From Clostridiales bacterium (GTDB taxonomy: Bacteria > Bacillota > Clostridia > Oscillospirales > Oscillospiraceae), in the NCBI GenBank assembly GCA_004558115.1, contig SFDT01000010.1, positions 1-48,169 on the forward strand: a stretch of DNA of 48,169 bases. The letters run 5' to 3'. Both the position numbers and the translations under genes were made by a program. The notes under the pieces are model-generated. The model was given only the letters and a program-made list of their open reading frames with translations, was not told where the DNA came from and did no database searches. Positions within the stretch are counted from its first letter, which is position 1. Every line of letters begins with the position of its first letter. Of this stretch, positions 14,698 through 22,562 are shown in pieces.

Positions 14698-15446
14698 CCA
14701 AGCGCATCATTCCCTGCCTGGACGTGAAGGACGGGCGGGTAGTCAAGGGTACCAATTTCGAGGGCCTGCGGGACATGGCGGACCCGGTGGAAATGGCCCG
14801 CTTTTATAACGATTCCGGCGCCGACGAGCTGGTGTTTTACGACATCACCGCCTCCGTGGAGGGCCGCAACCTGTTCACGGACATTCTGCGCCGGGTGGCC
14901 AGCGAGATCTTCATCCCCCTGACGGTGGGCGGCGGCATCCGCACCCTGGATGACTTTGACCGGGTGCTCAAGTGCGGCGCCGACAAGGTGTCCGTCAACT
15001 CCGGCGCTATCGCGGACCCGTCCATCATCGGCGCGGCGGCCAAGAAGTACGGCGACCAGTGCGTGGTCCTCAGCATGGATGTGAAGCGGGTAGATGGGCA
15101 GTTCCGCCTGTTTGCCAAGGGCGGCCGGGAGGATACTGGCATCGACGCCATGGAGTGGGCCGTCCGGGGCGTGGGCGACGGCGCGGGTGAGATCGTGCTG
15201 AACTCCATCGACACCGACGGCGTGAAGGCGGGCTTTGACCTGGAGATGCTGGACGCCCTGGCCGCCCGGGTCAGTGTGCCCATCATCGCCAGCGGCGGCG
15301 CCGGGAATATGGAGCATTTCGCCCAGCTGTTCACCCATCCGGGCATCGACGCGGGCCTGGCGGCCTCCATTTTCCACAAAAAGCAAGTGGACATCAAGGA
15401 ACTAAAGCGATATCTCCGCGCCCAGGGCGTGGAAATGCGCTTGTAA
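14691..15446 (+). CDS. hisF: Imidazole glycerol phosphate synthase, cyclase subunit
   Basis: A 251-residue TIM barrel that uses ammonia from HisH to form imidazole glycerol phosphate and AICAR. The N-terminus RIIPCLDVKDGRVVKGTNF includes the catalytic Asp; VGGGIRTLDDF and IASGGAGNMEHF are the two phosphate-binding loops; NSIDTDGVKAGFD holds the second catalytic Asp. The ATG at 14691 lies inside the end of hisA, so the two are translationally coupled. Confidence 0.97.
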   Translation: MLAKRIIPCLDVKDGRVVKGTNFEGLRDMADPVEMARFYNDSGADELVFYDITASVEGRNLFTDILRRVASEIFIPLTVGGGIRTLDDFDRVLKCGADKVSVNSGAIADPSIIGAAAKKYGDQCVVLSMDVKRVDGQFRLFAKGGREDTGIDAMEWAVRGVGDGAGEIVLNSIDTDGVKAGFDLEMLDALAARVSVPIIASGGAGNMEHFAQLFTHPGIDAGLAASIFHKKQVDIKELKRYLRAQGVEMRL

Positions 15447-15465
15447 GAGGGGAGCAAAGCAACCA

Positions 15466-16101
15466 ATGGAACTGAAATTTGATGAGCGGGGCCTCATCCC
15501 CGCCATTGTCCAGGACCACTACACCAAGGAGGTCCTGACCCTGGCCTACATGAACGCGGAAAGCCTGGTCATCACCATCGACGAGCGGCGCACCTGCTTC
15601 TGGAGCCGCAGCCGCCAGGAGCTGTGGCGCAAGGGGGAGACCTCCGGCAACGTGCAGCACGTGGTGTCCATCACCGCCGACTGCGACGGCGACGCCCTGG
15701 TGGTGGAGGTGGTGAAGGACGGCCCCGCCTGCCACACCGGCGCGGAGAGCTGCTTTTTCCATGAGGTCTACCTCTCTGACGAGCTGAAGCAGTTCAGCTA
15801 CGAGGGATTGTACCACCTCATTGAAGGCCGTAAGACCAGCCCCAAGGAGGGCAGCTACACCACCTACCTCTTTGAAAAGGGCCTGGACAAGATTTTGAAA
15901 AAGCTGGGCGAGGAGTGCACGGAGGTCATCATCGGCGGCCGCAAGGAGGACAAGGAGGAGACCATTTACGAGATCGCGGACCTGACGTACCACGTCATGG
16001 TGCTGATGGTCCAGATGGGCATCACCGTGGAGGACATCACCCGGGAGCTGGAAAAGCGCCACGTGGTGGACCACAAGGTGAAGCAGGAGCGGATGCAATG
16101 A
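15466..16101 (+). CDS. hisIE: Bifunctional phosphoribosyl-AMP cyclohydrolase / phosphoribosyl-ATP pyrophosphatase
   Basis: A 211-residue fusion for steps two and three. Residues 1-105 are HisI, with VLTLAYMNAESL, the TCFWSRSRQELWRKGETSGN metal site and ITADCDGDALVV. Residues 112-205 are HisE, with GSYTTYLFEKGLDKILKKLG and EECTEVIIGGRKEDKEE, whose acidic residues bind magnesium. The two domains are in the usual order for bacterial fusions. The stop overlaps the phosphatase start (ATGA). Confidence 0.96.
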   Translation: MELKFDERGLIPAIVQDHYTKEVLTLAYMNAESLVITIDERRTCFWSRSRQELWRKGETSGNVQHVVSITADCDGDALVVEVVKDGPACHTGAESCFFHEVYLSDELKQFSYEGLYHLIEGRKTSPKEGSYTTYLFEKGLDKILKKLGEECTEVIIGGRKEDKEETIYEIADLTYHVMVLMVQMGITVEDITRELEKRHVVDHKVKQERMQ

Positions 16102-16925
16102 ACCTGACGCCCGCCGCCTGCTCCGTCCACACCCACGCCGACTTCTGTGACGGGAAGAACACCCTGGCGGAGATGGCCGCCGCGGCCTATGATGCCGGTG
16201 TGCGGTATTACGGCGTCTCCTGCCATTCCCACACCCCCATCCCCGCCGACGAGGGGGCTGTCCTGCCGAGGGACATGAGCGCCTACCGCCGGGCGGTGCT
16301 GGAATTGCGGGCGGAATACGCCGGCCGCATGGAGGTGCTGCTGGGCCTGGAATGGGACAGCCAGTCCGACATCGCGCCGGAGGGCTTTGACTACTGGATC
16401 GGCAGCGTCCACTATCAAAAGGGCGGGAACGGCCGCTTTTACGCCGCCGACTGGGGCGAGGAGCACTTTACCGCCTGCCGGGACGAGCTGTTCGGCGGCG
16501 ACGCCCTGGCGGTGGCGGAGGGTTATTTCCGGGAGGTATGCCGGGTGGCGGCGAAAAAGCCGCCCATTCTGGGCCATATCGACCTCATTACCAAGCTCAA
16601 CGGCGGCAGCCGGTTCTTCGACGAGGCGGCGCCCCGGTACAAACAGGCGGCACTGGAGGCCCTCCACGCCGCGGACCCTGCCGCCACGCTGCTGGAGATC
16701 AACACCGGCGGCGTGTCCCGGGGCTACCGGACCGAACCCTACCCGGCGCTGTTCCTGCTGGAGGAGTGGCGCCGCATGGGCGGCAGGATCATCCTCACCT
16801 CCGACGCCCACAGCGCGGACACCGTGGTGTACGGCTACGGCCAGTCCGCCGCCCTGGCAAAGGCGGCGGGCTTTACGAAAAGCACCCTCCTGACCCTGGA
16901 GGGGCCGGTGGAATGTGCTTTGTGA
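16098..16925 (+). CDS. hisJ: PHP-family histidinol-phosphatase
   Basis: A 275-residue hydrolase that should remove phosphate from histidinol phosphate, the missing step in this operon. Metal ligands typical of the polymerase-and-histidinol-phosphatase fold are seen in CSVHTHADFCDG near the start, YGVSCHSHTP, GLEWDSQ, GSVHY, LGHIDLITK and LTSDAHSAD. The ATG at 16098 overlaps the hisIE stop (ATGA), so it is the last gene of the operon. With it, every step from PRPP to histidine is encoded in one run. Confidence 0.93.
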   Translation: MNLTPAACSVHTHADFCDGKNTLAEMAAAAYDAGVRYYGVSCHSHTPIPADEGAVLPRDMSAYRRAVLELRAEYAGRMEVLLGLEWDSQSDIAPEGFDYWIGSVHYQKGGNGRFYAADWGEEHFTACRDELFGGDALAVAEGYFREVCRVAAKKPPILGHIDLITKLNGGSRFFDEAAPRYKQAALEALHAADPAATLLEINTGGVSRGYRTEPYPALFLLEEWRRMGGRIILTSDAHSADTVVYGYGQSAALAKAAGFTKSTLLTLEGPVECAL

Positions 16926-16942
16926 CAGCAGAGATTCACGAA

Positions 16943-16968
16943 AAAGCCGCGGCCGAAGCCGCGGCTTT
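16943..16968 (+). terminator. Weak terminator at the end of the his operon
   Basis: An 11-bp GC-rich stem (16943-16953 with 16958-16968) lies 18 bases past the last his stop. Only three T bases follow, so read-through into the HAD gene is possible. Confidence 0.5.
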
Positions 16969-16983
16969 CGGCGTTCCTGCCTC

Positions 16984-17012
16984 TTGAGATGGCGGCGGAG
17001 AGTTGATACAAT
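16984..17012 (+). promoter_or_regulatory. Sigma-A promoter of the HAD phosphatase gene
   Basis: TTGAGA (16984-16989) and TACAAT (17007-17012) are 17 bases apart, 35 bases before the start codon. Confidence 0.75.
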
Positions 17013-17046
17013 AAAAGGGCTTTCAAAAACTGCGAGGTGGTTTGTA

Positions 17047-17700
17047 ATGTATCGGACCGTCATTTTTGATTTGGATGGGACGCTTTTGAATACCATTGAG
17101 GACCTGGCGGCCGCGGGAAACCATGTCTGCCGGGAAAATGGTTGGCCGGAGTATTCCGTGGCGGAGTTCCAGCAGATGGTGGGCCACGGAATTCCCAACC
17201 TGGTGCGTCAGTTTTCCCCGGAGGACTGCCGCAGCCCGCTGATGGTGGTGAACACAGTGGCCCAGTTCTCTGACTATTACGGCGCCCACAATATGGACAA
17301 GACCGCTCCCTATCCGGGCATTCCGGACATGCTGAAACGTCTGAAGGCCGCCGGTGTGCATCTGGCCGTGTATTCCAACAAGGCCGACGAGTTCAGCCAG
17401 ACCATCATCCGCCACTATTTCCCGGACACCTTCGATCTGGTGCGGGGCAAGCTGCCGGGCGTGCCGGTGAAGCCGGACCCCACCGGCGTGCGCCAGGTGC
17501 TGGAGGCGCTGAACGCTGCCGCGGCGGAGACTCTGTTCGTGGGAGACAGCGATACGGACATGGACACCGCCCATAACGCGGGCCTTGCCGCCTGCGGCGT
17601 CACCTGGGGCTTCCGGGACCGGCAGGTGTTGGTGGATGCCGGGGCGGAACTGCTGGCGGACACCGTGGAGCAGCTGGAGACCTATATTCTGAAAAAGTAA
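17047..17700 (+). CDS. HAD family hydrolase, phosphoglycolate phosphatase-like
   Basis: A 217-residue phosphatase of the haloacid dehalogenase superfamily, subfamily I. The four motifs are intact: FDLDGTLLNT with nucleophile Asp8 and acid Asp10, YSNKADE (motif II Ser), VKPDPTGVRQVL (motif III Lys), and FVGDSDTDMDTA (motif IV Asp pair binding magnesium). The helical cap lies between motif I and II. Overall it resembles Gph or PpaX, but the substrate is not determined by sequence. The ATG at 17047 has GAGGTGG upstream; earlier in-frame starts precede the promoter. It is a single-gene unit between two terminators. Confidence 0.92.
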   Translation: MYRTVIFDLDGTLLNTIEDLAAAGNHVCRENGWPEYSVAEFQQMVGHGIPNLVRQFSPEDCRSPLMVVNTVAQFSDYYGAHNMDKTAPYPGIPDMLKRLKAAGVHLAVYSNKADEFSQTIIRHYFPDTFDLVRGKLPGVPVKPDPTGVRQVLEALNAAAAETLFVGDSDTDMDTAHNAGLAACGVTWGFRDRQVLVDAGAELLADTVEQLETYILKK

Positions 17701-17710
17701 AATCATAAAG

Positions 17711-17745
17711 AAAACAGCCCGAAGGCATCGCCGTCGGGCTGTTTT
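17711..17745. terminator. Bidirectional terminator between the HAD and lipoprotein genes
   Basis: A 12-bp stem (17711-17722 with 17734-17745) with AAAA and TTTT flanks sits between two convergent genes. Confidence 0.8.
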
Positions 17746-17763
17746 CGCGGCGCGGGCGGCCTG

Positions 17764-18156
17764 TTAAAGCAGCTGGCCGTAGCTGACGCCGCCGGCATTC
17801 CGCTGCCGGGCGGCAGTATCGCCGTTGGTGGTATTGTTATTCGCGTTGTTGGCATTGTTGTCCGGCAGCACATCGTCAATGACGTCGTTCACGCCGTTTT
17901 CCACATTGTTTACGCCGTTTTGAATGTCTTGAGACAGGTCACCGTTGTGGTCGCCGTTGGTGGTCCCGTTTCCGTTGTTCGTGCCGTTGTTGGTCCCATT
18001 GGTGGCGCCGTTGGTGCCGTTTTCTGTGGTTCCGTTGGTGGTTCCGTTGGTGGTTCCGTTGGTGGTCCCGTTGTTGGTCTTGTTTCCGCCGCCGCAGGCC
18101 GTCAGGGAAAGCGTCAGCAGCAGGACGGTCAGCAGGAGCGCAAAATTCTTCTTCAC
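17764..18156 (-). CDS. Small lipoprotein with an Asn/Thr/Gly repeat region
   Basis: A 130-residue secreted lipoprotein of unknown function. The GTG at 18156 follows AAAGGAGG by 8 bases. Residues 1-20 are a signal peptide (KKNFALLLTVLLLTLS) ending in the lipobox LTAC, so Cys is lipidated and the protein sits on the outer face of the membrane. Residues 25-70 are low complexity: NGTT repeats followed by NGTN/NGNG units. Residues 75-110 resemble an amphipathic helix (NGVNNVENGVNDVIDDVL), followed by another Asn-rich part. The coding DNA has 12-base tandem repeats at about 18030-18075. It is probably a flexible spacer protein; no enzyme motif is seen. Confidence 0.8.
   Translation of the reverse strand: MKKNFALLLTVLLLTLSLTACGGGNKTNNGTTNGTTNGTTNGTTENGTNGATNGTNNGTNNGNGTTNGDHNGDLSQDIQNGVNNVENGVNDVIDDVLPDNNANNANNNTTNGDTAARQRNAGGVSYGQLL
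18025..18080. repeat. 12-bp tandem repeats inside the lipoprotein gene
   Basis: The unit TTGGTGGTTCCG recurs in a head-to-tail run encoding Asn-Gly-Thr-Thr. Such runs can gain or lose units by slippage without breaking the frame, so the repeat number may vary between strains. Confidence 0.7.
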
Positions 18157-18207
18157 AGTTGTGATCCTCCTTTTGCGGGGACGATAGGTGTGCGATACCC
18201 GAAGTCT

Positions 18208-18236
18208 ATTGTGGGCAAAAATCACATAACTATCAA
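18208..18236 (-). promoter_or_regulatory. Candidate promoter of the lipoprotein gene
   Basis: On the minus strand, TTGATA (18236-18231) and CACAAT (18213-18208) are 17 bases apart. It is divergent from the perR promoter. Confidence 0.45.
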
Positions 18237-18257
18237 AGGAAATTTCTGAAAAAGGCC

Positions 18258-18306
18258 TTGACTTTTTTGGAAATGTTTGCTATAACAATATCAGTAATTA
18301 TTACTA
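18258..18306 (+). promoter_or_regulatory. perR-rubrerythrin promoter with PerR box
   Basis: TTGACT (18258-18263) and TATAAC (18281-18286) are 17 bases apart. Just downstream, 18292-18306 holds CAGTAATTATTACTA with a perfect core AGTAATTATTACT, close to the PerR/Fur box pattern (7-1-7, TTATAATnATTATAA). A dimer bound there would block the transcription start, so the operon is likely autorepressed and opened by peroxide. Confidence 0.75.
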
Positions 18307-18322
18307 TTAAGGAGGGGCGATC

Positions 18323-18715
18323 ATGCAGGACCGGCGGTTTTCCCACCAGCGGGAGAGGATCTACGCCGCTGTACTGAACAGCCACGCCCATCCCACCGCT
18401 GAAATGGTCTACCAGCGGCTGAAGCCGGAAATGCCCCGCCTCAGCCTGGGCACGGTGTACCGCAATCTGCGGCAGATGGCGGCGGAGGGCAGGCTGGTGG
18501 AGCTGTCCGGCCCGGTGGCCCGGTTTGACGCGGTCATTGCCCCCCACACACATTTCCGGTGCACCGGCTGCGGTGCGGTGCTGGACCTGGACCTGCCCTA
18601 CGACCCGGCGCTGGACGCCCGGGCGGCGGAGCAGGGCTGCACAGTCACGGGACACAGTCTTTGTTTTACGGGGCTTTGCCCGCAATGCGGAGCAAGCGCC
18701 GGTACAAATTCATAA
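18323..18715 (+). CDS. perR: Fur family regulator, PerR type
   Basis: A 130-residue metal-dependent repressor. Residues 1-75 are the winged helix (SHPTAEMVYQRL-like region, then LGTVYRNLRQMAAEG). The dimerisation half carries THFRCTGCGAVLDLD and GLCPQC, giving two Cys-x-x-Cys pairs for the structural zinc, and His residues for a regulatory iron or manganese. PerR senses peroxide through iron-driven oxidation of His. PerR rather than Fur is inferred from the rubrerythrin gene 25 bases downstream and the box upstream. AAGGAGG precedes the ATG. Confidence 0.85.
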   Translation: MQDRRFSHQRERIYAAVLNSHAHPTAEMVYQRLKPEMPRLSLGTVYRNLRQMAAEGRLVELSGPVARFDAVIAPHTHFRCTGCGAVLDLDLPYDPALDARAAEQGCTVTGHSLCFTGLCPQCGASAGTNS

Positions 18716-18740
18716 AGTTGACAGAAAGGGGAAAATTTTT

Positions 18741-19274
18741 ATGGAACTGAAGGGCAGCAAGACGGAGGCCAATCTGTGGAAGGCGTTTGCCGGTGAATCC
18801 CAGGCCCGCAACAAGTACGACTATTTTGCCAGCAAGGCCAAGAAGGAGGGCTACGAGCAGATCGCGGCCATCTTCCAGGAGACCGCGCTGAATGAGAAGG
18901 AGCACGCTAAGCTGTGGTTCAAGGCCCTCAGCGGCATCGGCTCCACGGAGGAGAACCTGGTGGCCGCCGCCGCCGGCGAGAACGAGGAGTGGACCTCCAT
19001 GTACGCCGAGATGGCCCGCACCGCCGAGGAGGAGGGCTTCCTGGCCCTGGCCGCCCAGTTCGAGGGCGTGGGCAAGATCGAGAAGACCCATGAGGAGCGC
19101 TATCTGAAGCTGCTGGACAACCTGAAGAAGGGCGAGGTCTTCAAGAAGGGCGAAAAGGTCATGTGGTTCTGCCGCAACTGCGGCCACGTGGAGGTGGCGG
19201 AGAGCGCCCCCGCCGTGTGCCCCGTGTGCAACCATCCCCAGGCCTATTTCCAGGTGAAGGCCACCAACTACTAA
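18741..19274 (+). CDS. Rubrerythrin
   Basis: A 177-residue diiron protein that reduces hydrogen peroxide to water in anaerobes. Residues 1-135 are the ferritin-like four-helix bundle with ligand-bearing helices (GESQARNKYDYFASKAKKEG, ETALNEKEHAKLWF, ARTAEEEGFLALAAQFEGVG, EKTHEERY). Residues 147-177 are a rubredoxin-type iron site, CRNCGHVEVA and CPVCNHPQAYF. The start at 18741 follows AAAGGGG. It is co-transcribed with perR, so peroxide should induce it. It is full length with all ligands present. Confidence 0.95.
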   Translation: MELKGSKTEANLWKAFAGESQARNKYDYFASKAKKEGYEQIAAIFQETALNEKEHAKLWFKALSGIGSTEENLVAAAAGENEEWTSMYAEMARTAEEEGFLALAAQFEGVGKIEKTHEERYLKLLDNLKKGEVFKKGEKVMWFCRNCGHVEVAESAPAVCPVCNHPQAYFQVKATNY

Positions 19275-19278
19275 GGCG

Positions 19279-19314
19279 AAAAACGCCGCCGGCCACGGCC
19301 GGCGGCGTTTTTTC
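19279..19314 (+). terminator. Terminator of the perR-rubrerythrin operon
   Basis: A 16-bp stem (19279-19294 with 19297-19312) has a GC-rich core and ends in a T run. Confidence 0.9.
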
Positions 19315-19429
19315 ACATAGTTATCTGCAAAAGGGGACAAAATCGTAAAGATAGGCCAGAAGTGGTATAAACCACCAAAAAGAAATTTTGCCGAAAGATG
19401 TTTTTTCAAAATGTTTGTGAAAAACGCCG

Positions 19430-19458
19430 TTGACGGCGCAGGGAAAAGCGGTTATGAT
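19430..19458 (+). promoter_or_regulatory. HPr promoter with an inverted repeat over the -35
   Basis: TTGACG (19430-19435) and TATGAT (19453-19458) are 17 bases apart. GCCGT and ACGGC (19426-19437) form a short inverted repeat covering the -35. The 115 bases before it hold no gene, only a GTGGT/ACCAC repeat at 19362-19375. Confidence 0.75.
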
Positions 19459-19528
19459 AGGAATAGTAAATTGACTTGCTATGCGAAGCTGTTCAATCTC
19501 ACTTGGTATAGAAAAGGAGAGCTGTATC

Positions 19529-19792
19529 ATGTATACACAGGAGATCACCGTTAATAACGAAGTGGGCCTGCACGCCAGACCTGCCACTTTCTTCATCCAG
19601 AAGGCCAACGAGTTCAAGAGCGGTATCTGGGTCGAGAAGGAAGACCGCCGTGTCAACGCCAAGAGCCTGCTGGGTGTGCTGTCCCTGGGCATTGTGAAGG
19701 GCACCACCATCACCCTGATCGCTGACGGCGCGGATGAGAAGGAAGCCGTTGGCGCCCTGGTGGAGCTGGTCAACGACAACTTTGGCGAATAA
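19529..19792 (+). CDS. ptsH: HPr phosphocarrier protein
   Basis: An 87-residue phosphocarrier of the phosphotransferase system. VGLHARPATFF carries His15, phosphorylated by enzyme I to pass phosphate to sugar permeases. NAKSLLGVLSLGI carries Ser46, the target of HPr kinase in Firmicutes, used in carbon catabolite control. Both sites are exactly placed. AAGGAGAG precedes the ATG. It stands alone with its own promoter and terminator; no enzyme I gene is adjacent. A Crh-like role is unlikely because His15 is kept. Confidence 0.93.
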   Translation: MYTQEITVNNEVGLHARPATFFIQKANEFKSGIWVEKEDRRVNAKSLLGVLSLGIVKGTTITLIADGADEKEAVGALVELVNDNFGE

Positions 19793-19816
19793 TTCCCCTA
19801 GGATACAGAGCCCCAG

Positions 19817-19846
19817 AGGCCCCGCGCGTTTGCGCGGGGCCTTATT
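19817..19846 (+). terminator. Terminator after HPr
   Basis: An 11-bp GC-rich stem (19817-19827 with 19832-19842) is followed by a weak T-rich tract. It separates HPr from uvrC, though read-through is possible. Confidence 0.65.
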
Positions 19847-19885
19847 GACTTGCTTGCGGCACGGTCAGGAAAGGAGGGATGCCCG

Positions 19886-21721
19886 GTGACAAAGGACGAA
19901 CTGCGGGAAAAAGCCAACGACCTGCCCCTGGCCCCCGGCGTCTATCTCATGATGGACAAGACGGGCAAGGTCATTTACGTGGGCAAGGCGAAAAAACTGA
20001 AAAACCGGGTGAGCCAGTATTTCCAGGACAGCGCCGGCCACACGGTCAAGACCCGGCAGATGGTGTCCCAGGTGGACAAGTTCGACACCATTTTCGTCTC
20101 CAGCGAGTTCGAGGCCCTGGTGCTGGAAAACTCCCTCATCAAGCGGCATATGCCCCGCTACAACATCCTGCTGAAGGACGACAAGGGCTATCCCTTCGTC
20201 CGGCTGTCCCGGGGACCCTATCCCCGCTTTTCCATGGTGAACAAATGCGCCAACGATGGGGCGAAGTACTTCGGCCCCTTCGGCGGCCGGTTCGAGACCC
20301 GCCAGGCGATGGACGCCGTGTGCGCGGCCCTGCGGCTGCCTACCTGCAGCCGGAAATTCCCCCGGGACATCGGGGCGGAGCGGCCCTGTTTGAATTTCCA
20401 TATGGGCCGGTGCGACGGCTTCTGCCGCCCGGAGATGACGGCGGAGGAGTATGACCGCCGGATCCGGCAGGCCTGCCAGCTGCTGGAGGGCAAGTCCAAG
20501 CAGCTCCTGCGGGAGATGACCGCTGAGATGGAGGCGGATGCGGGGGCCCTGCGGTTTGAGCAGGCGGCGGCCATCCGGGACCGGGTCAACGCCATCGCCG
20601 CCCTGGGCAAAAAGCAGACGGTCATCGCGGGCCTGTGTGCCGACACGGACATCTGGGGCCTTTACCGGGGCGCCGGCAAGTGCTGCTACGCCATTTTGCA
20701 CATGGAGGAGGGGAACCTGGCCGGCCGGGAGACGGAGCTGTTCGCCGCCCCCATCGACGAGAGCGAGGAGGAGATGCTCTCCGCCATCACCGCCCAGTAC
20801 TACCTGCCCCGGGCCATTTTGCCCCATGAGATCCTGCTGCCCCAGGGGGCGGAGGAGGACTGCGAGAGCCTGTCCGAGGTTTTGACCAAGCGGGCCGGCC
20901 ATAAAGTGTGGGTCCATGTGCCCCAGCGGGGGGAAAAGGCGGAGCTGCGGGCCATGGCCCAGCGGAACGCCGCCGAGGAGGCGGAGCGGGCCACCACCGC
21001 CGAGGAACGGACGGCCCATACCCTGACGGTGCTGGGCAAGCTCCTGGGCCTGCCCCAGCCCCCCGGCCGCATGGAGTCTTTCGACATCTCCAACACCGGC
21101 AAGAGCGACATCGTGGCCTCCATGGTGGTGTACAGCGGCACCCGGCCGCTGAAATCCGCCTATCGCCGCTTCCGCATCCAATCCCTGGAGGGTCATCCGG
21201 ACGATTATGCCTCCATGCAGGAGGTGCTGACCCGGCGGCTCCAGCGGGCGGCGGAGGGAGACGAAAAATTCCTGCCCCTGCCGGATGTGTTCCTCATCGA
21301 CGGCGGCGAGACCCATGCCCGGGCTGCCCAGGAGGTGGCGGAGAAATTCGGCGTGAACGTGCCCATTTTCGGCATGGTGAAGGATGACCGTCACCGGACC
21401 CGGGCCCTGGTGACGCCGGAGGGACGGGAGATCGGCATCGTGACGAACCAGGCGGTGTTCTCCCTCATCGGCCAGATCCAGGAGGAGACCCACCGCTTTG
21501 CCATCACCTACCACCATGAGAGCCACACGAAAAGCACCATGCGGTCCTCCCTGGACGGCATCCCCGGCCTCGGCCCCAAGCGGCAGGCGGCCCTGCGGAA
21601 GGCCTTCGGCACCGTGAAGGCCATTCGGGAGGCGGATGTGGAGACCCTGGCCGCCGCGGTCCCCCGAAGCACGGCGGAGGCGGTCTACCGTCATTTTCAC
21701 AAGGAACATCAGGAAGCATAA
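19886..21721 (+). CDS. uvrC: Excinuclease ABC subunit C
   Basis: A 611-residue nucleotide-excision-repair nuclease that cuts on both sides of a UvrB-marked lesion. The GIY-YIG domain is at 10-90 (LAPGVYLMMDKTGKVIYVGK), which makes the 3' cut. The UVR motif is near 215-235 (ADAGALRFEQAAAIRDRV). The RNase H-like nuclease for the 5' cut is at about 380-530 (ESFDISNTGKSD, FLIDGGETHA, MVKDDRHRTRAL). Two helix-hairpin-helix units end the protein (IPGLGPKRQAAL). The GTG at 19886 follows AAGGAGGG; an ATG at 19879 is out of frame. It is full length. Confidence 0.97.
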   Translation: MTKDELREKANDLPLAPGVYLMMDKTGKVIYVGKAKKLKNRVSQYFQDSAGHTVKTRQMVSQVDKFDTIFVSSEFEALVLENSLIKRHMPRYNILLKDDKGYPFVRLSRGPYPRFSMVNKCANDGAKYFGPFGGRFETRQAMDAVCAALRLPTCSRKFPRDIGAERPCLNFHMGRCDGFCRPEMTAEEYDRRIRQACQLLEGKSKQLLREMTAEMEADAGALRFEQAAAIRDRVNAIAALGKKQTVIAGLCADTDIWGLYRGAGKCCYAILHMEEGNLAGRETELFAAPIDESEEEMLSAITAQYYLPRAILPHEILLPQGAEEDCESLSEVLTKRAGHKVWVHVPQRGEKAELRAMAQRNAAEEAERATTAEERTAHTLTVLGKLLGLPQPPGRMESFDISNTGKSDIVASMVVYSGTRPLKSAYRRFRIQSLEGHPDDYASMQEVLTRRLQRAAEGDEKFLPLPDVFLIDGGETHARAAQEVAEKFGVNVPIFGMVKDDRHRTRALVTPEGREIGIVTNQAVFSLIGQIQEETHRFAITYHHESHTKSTMRSSLDGIPGLGPKRQAALRKAFGTVKAIREADVETLAAAVPRSTAEAVYRHFHKEHQEA

Positions 21722-21752
21722 AAAGCGCGGGCTTTGGAGCCCGCGCTTTTTT
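21721..21752 (+). terminator. Terminator of uvrC
   Basis: A 13-bp stem (21721-21733 with 21738-21750) with TTGG loop and T run begins at the last base of the uvrC stop codon. Confidence 0.9.
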
Positions 21753-21868
21753 GGCGGCAGGGGAGCGGAGCAGTGCTCCATATATTACCAAATCCAAAAG
21801 AAAATGCAAAAAAGCAAGCCAAAATCGTGGCTGGTTACAAAAAAAGCGGGCTTCGTGTGAGAAATCAG

Positions 21869-21939
21869 AAATCGGAAACCGATTTGTGGAAAATGGAGAC
21901 AGGAAATTTGTTGAATTTACACAGGAGAGTCTGTATAAT
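21869..21939 (+). promoter_or_regulatory. Promoter of the methyltransferase/GH3/HD-GYP operon with upstream dyad
   Basis: TTGAAT (21911-21916) and a perfect TATAAT (21934-21939) are 17 bases apart. Upstream, AAATCGG and CCGATTT (21869-21875 with 21879-21885) form a perfect inverted repeat that could bind a regulator. The rest of the 280-base gap is AT-rich without a gene. Confidence 0.7.
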
Positions 21940-22003
21940 AGGATAAAATGGTCTACATAATCGAAATGTGTGGGAAAGACCGTTTTTCTGGAGGACAGGC
22001 ACC

Positions 22004-22549
22004 ATGGGATGTTGGCTTGGCCTGGCGGCCTTTGTCTTGTTTTTTATCAGTGATTATAACGACTGGCGGCTTTCCCGGCAGGTATTGAAGCCCTGCTTTC
22101 CCATGGGTGCTGTGCTGCTGGCCGTCGGAACGGTCCTGGAGGCCCGGCGGGGGAGCCCCCTTGTTTCCGGGTGGCTGCGGGGCCTGCTTTTCGCGTTGGG
22201 AGCGGCGTTTTTGGCGCTGCTGGTCTATACGCTGTTTTTTGCCCTGCCGGTGGAGGCGTCCTATGCCCATCCGGGGGAAAAACGGCCCGCCTGCACCACG
22301 GGGGTGTATGCCCTGTGCCGCCACCCCGGCGTTTTGTGGTTCGCGGGCTTGTACGGCTGCCTGTGGGCGGCCGCGGGCGTGCCGCTTTGGGAGGCGGCGC
22401 TGTACAGCGGATTGAATGTGCTGCTGGTGATTTTTGAGGACCGGTGTGTGTTCCCGGCCCGGTTGGAAGGATACGGCGCCTATCAGGCGTCCACGCCCTT
22501 CCTGCTGCCCAACCGGCGCAGCATCCGGGCTTGCCGGGAAAGCATTTGA
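22004..22549 (+). CDS. Membrane protein resembling isoprenylcysteine/phospholipid methyltransferases
   Basis: A 181-residue integral membrane protein with about five hydrophobic segments. The second half carries TTGVYALCRHPGVLWFAGL, then a charged stretch FEDRCVFPARLEGYGAYQAS, matching the RHP and E-x-x-L...Y-x-x-Y signature of ICMT/PEMT-type S-adenosylmethionine-dependent methyltransferases. The substrate would be a lipid or a membrane-bound compound. The ATG at 22004 is chosen because GGAGG lies 9 bases before it; an ATG at 21968 lacks a ribosome site. It is the first gene of a three-gene operon with the GH3 and HD-GYP genes (13 bases to the next). Confidence 0.65.
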   Translation: MGCWLGLAAFVLFFISDYNDWRLSRQVLKPCFPMGAVLLAVGTVLEARRGSPLVSGWLRGLLFALGAAFLALLVYTLFFALPVEASYAHPGEKRPACTTGVYALCRHPGVLWFAGLYGCLWAAAGVPLWEAALYSGLNVLLVIFEDRCVFPARLEGYGAYQASTPFLLPNRRSIRACRESI

Positions 22550-22562
22550 GGAGGCGGGGCTC

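Noticed and set aside
18010..18080. Short tandem repeats that could suggest a CRISPR array
   Set aside because: Units are 12 bases without spacers and lie in frame inside a lipoprotein gene.
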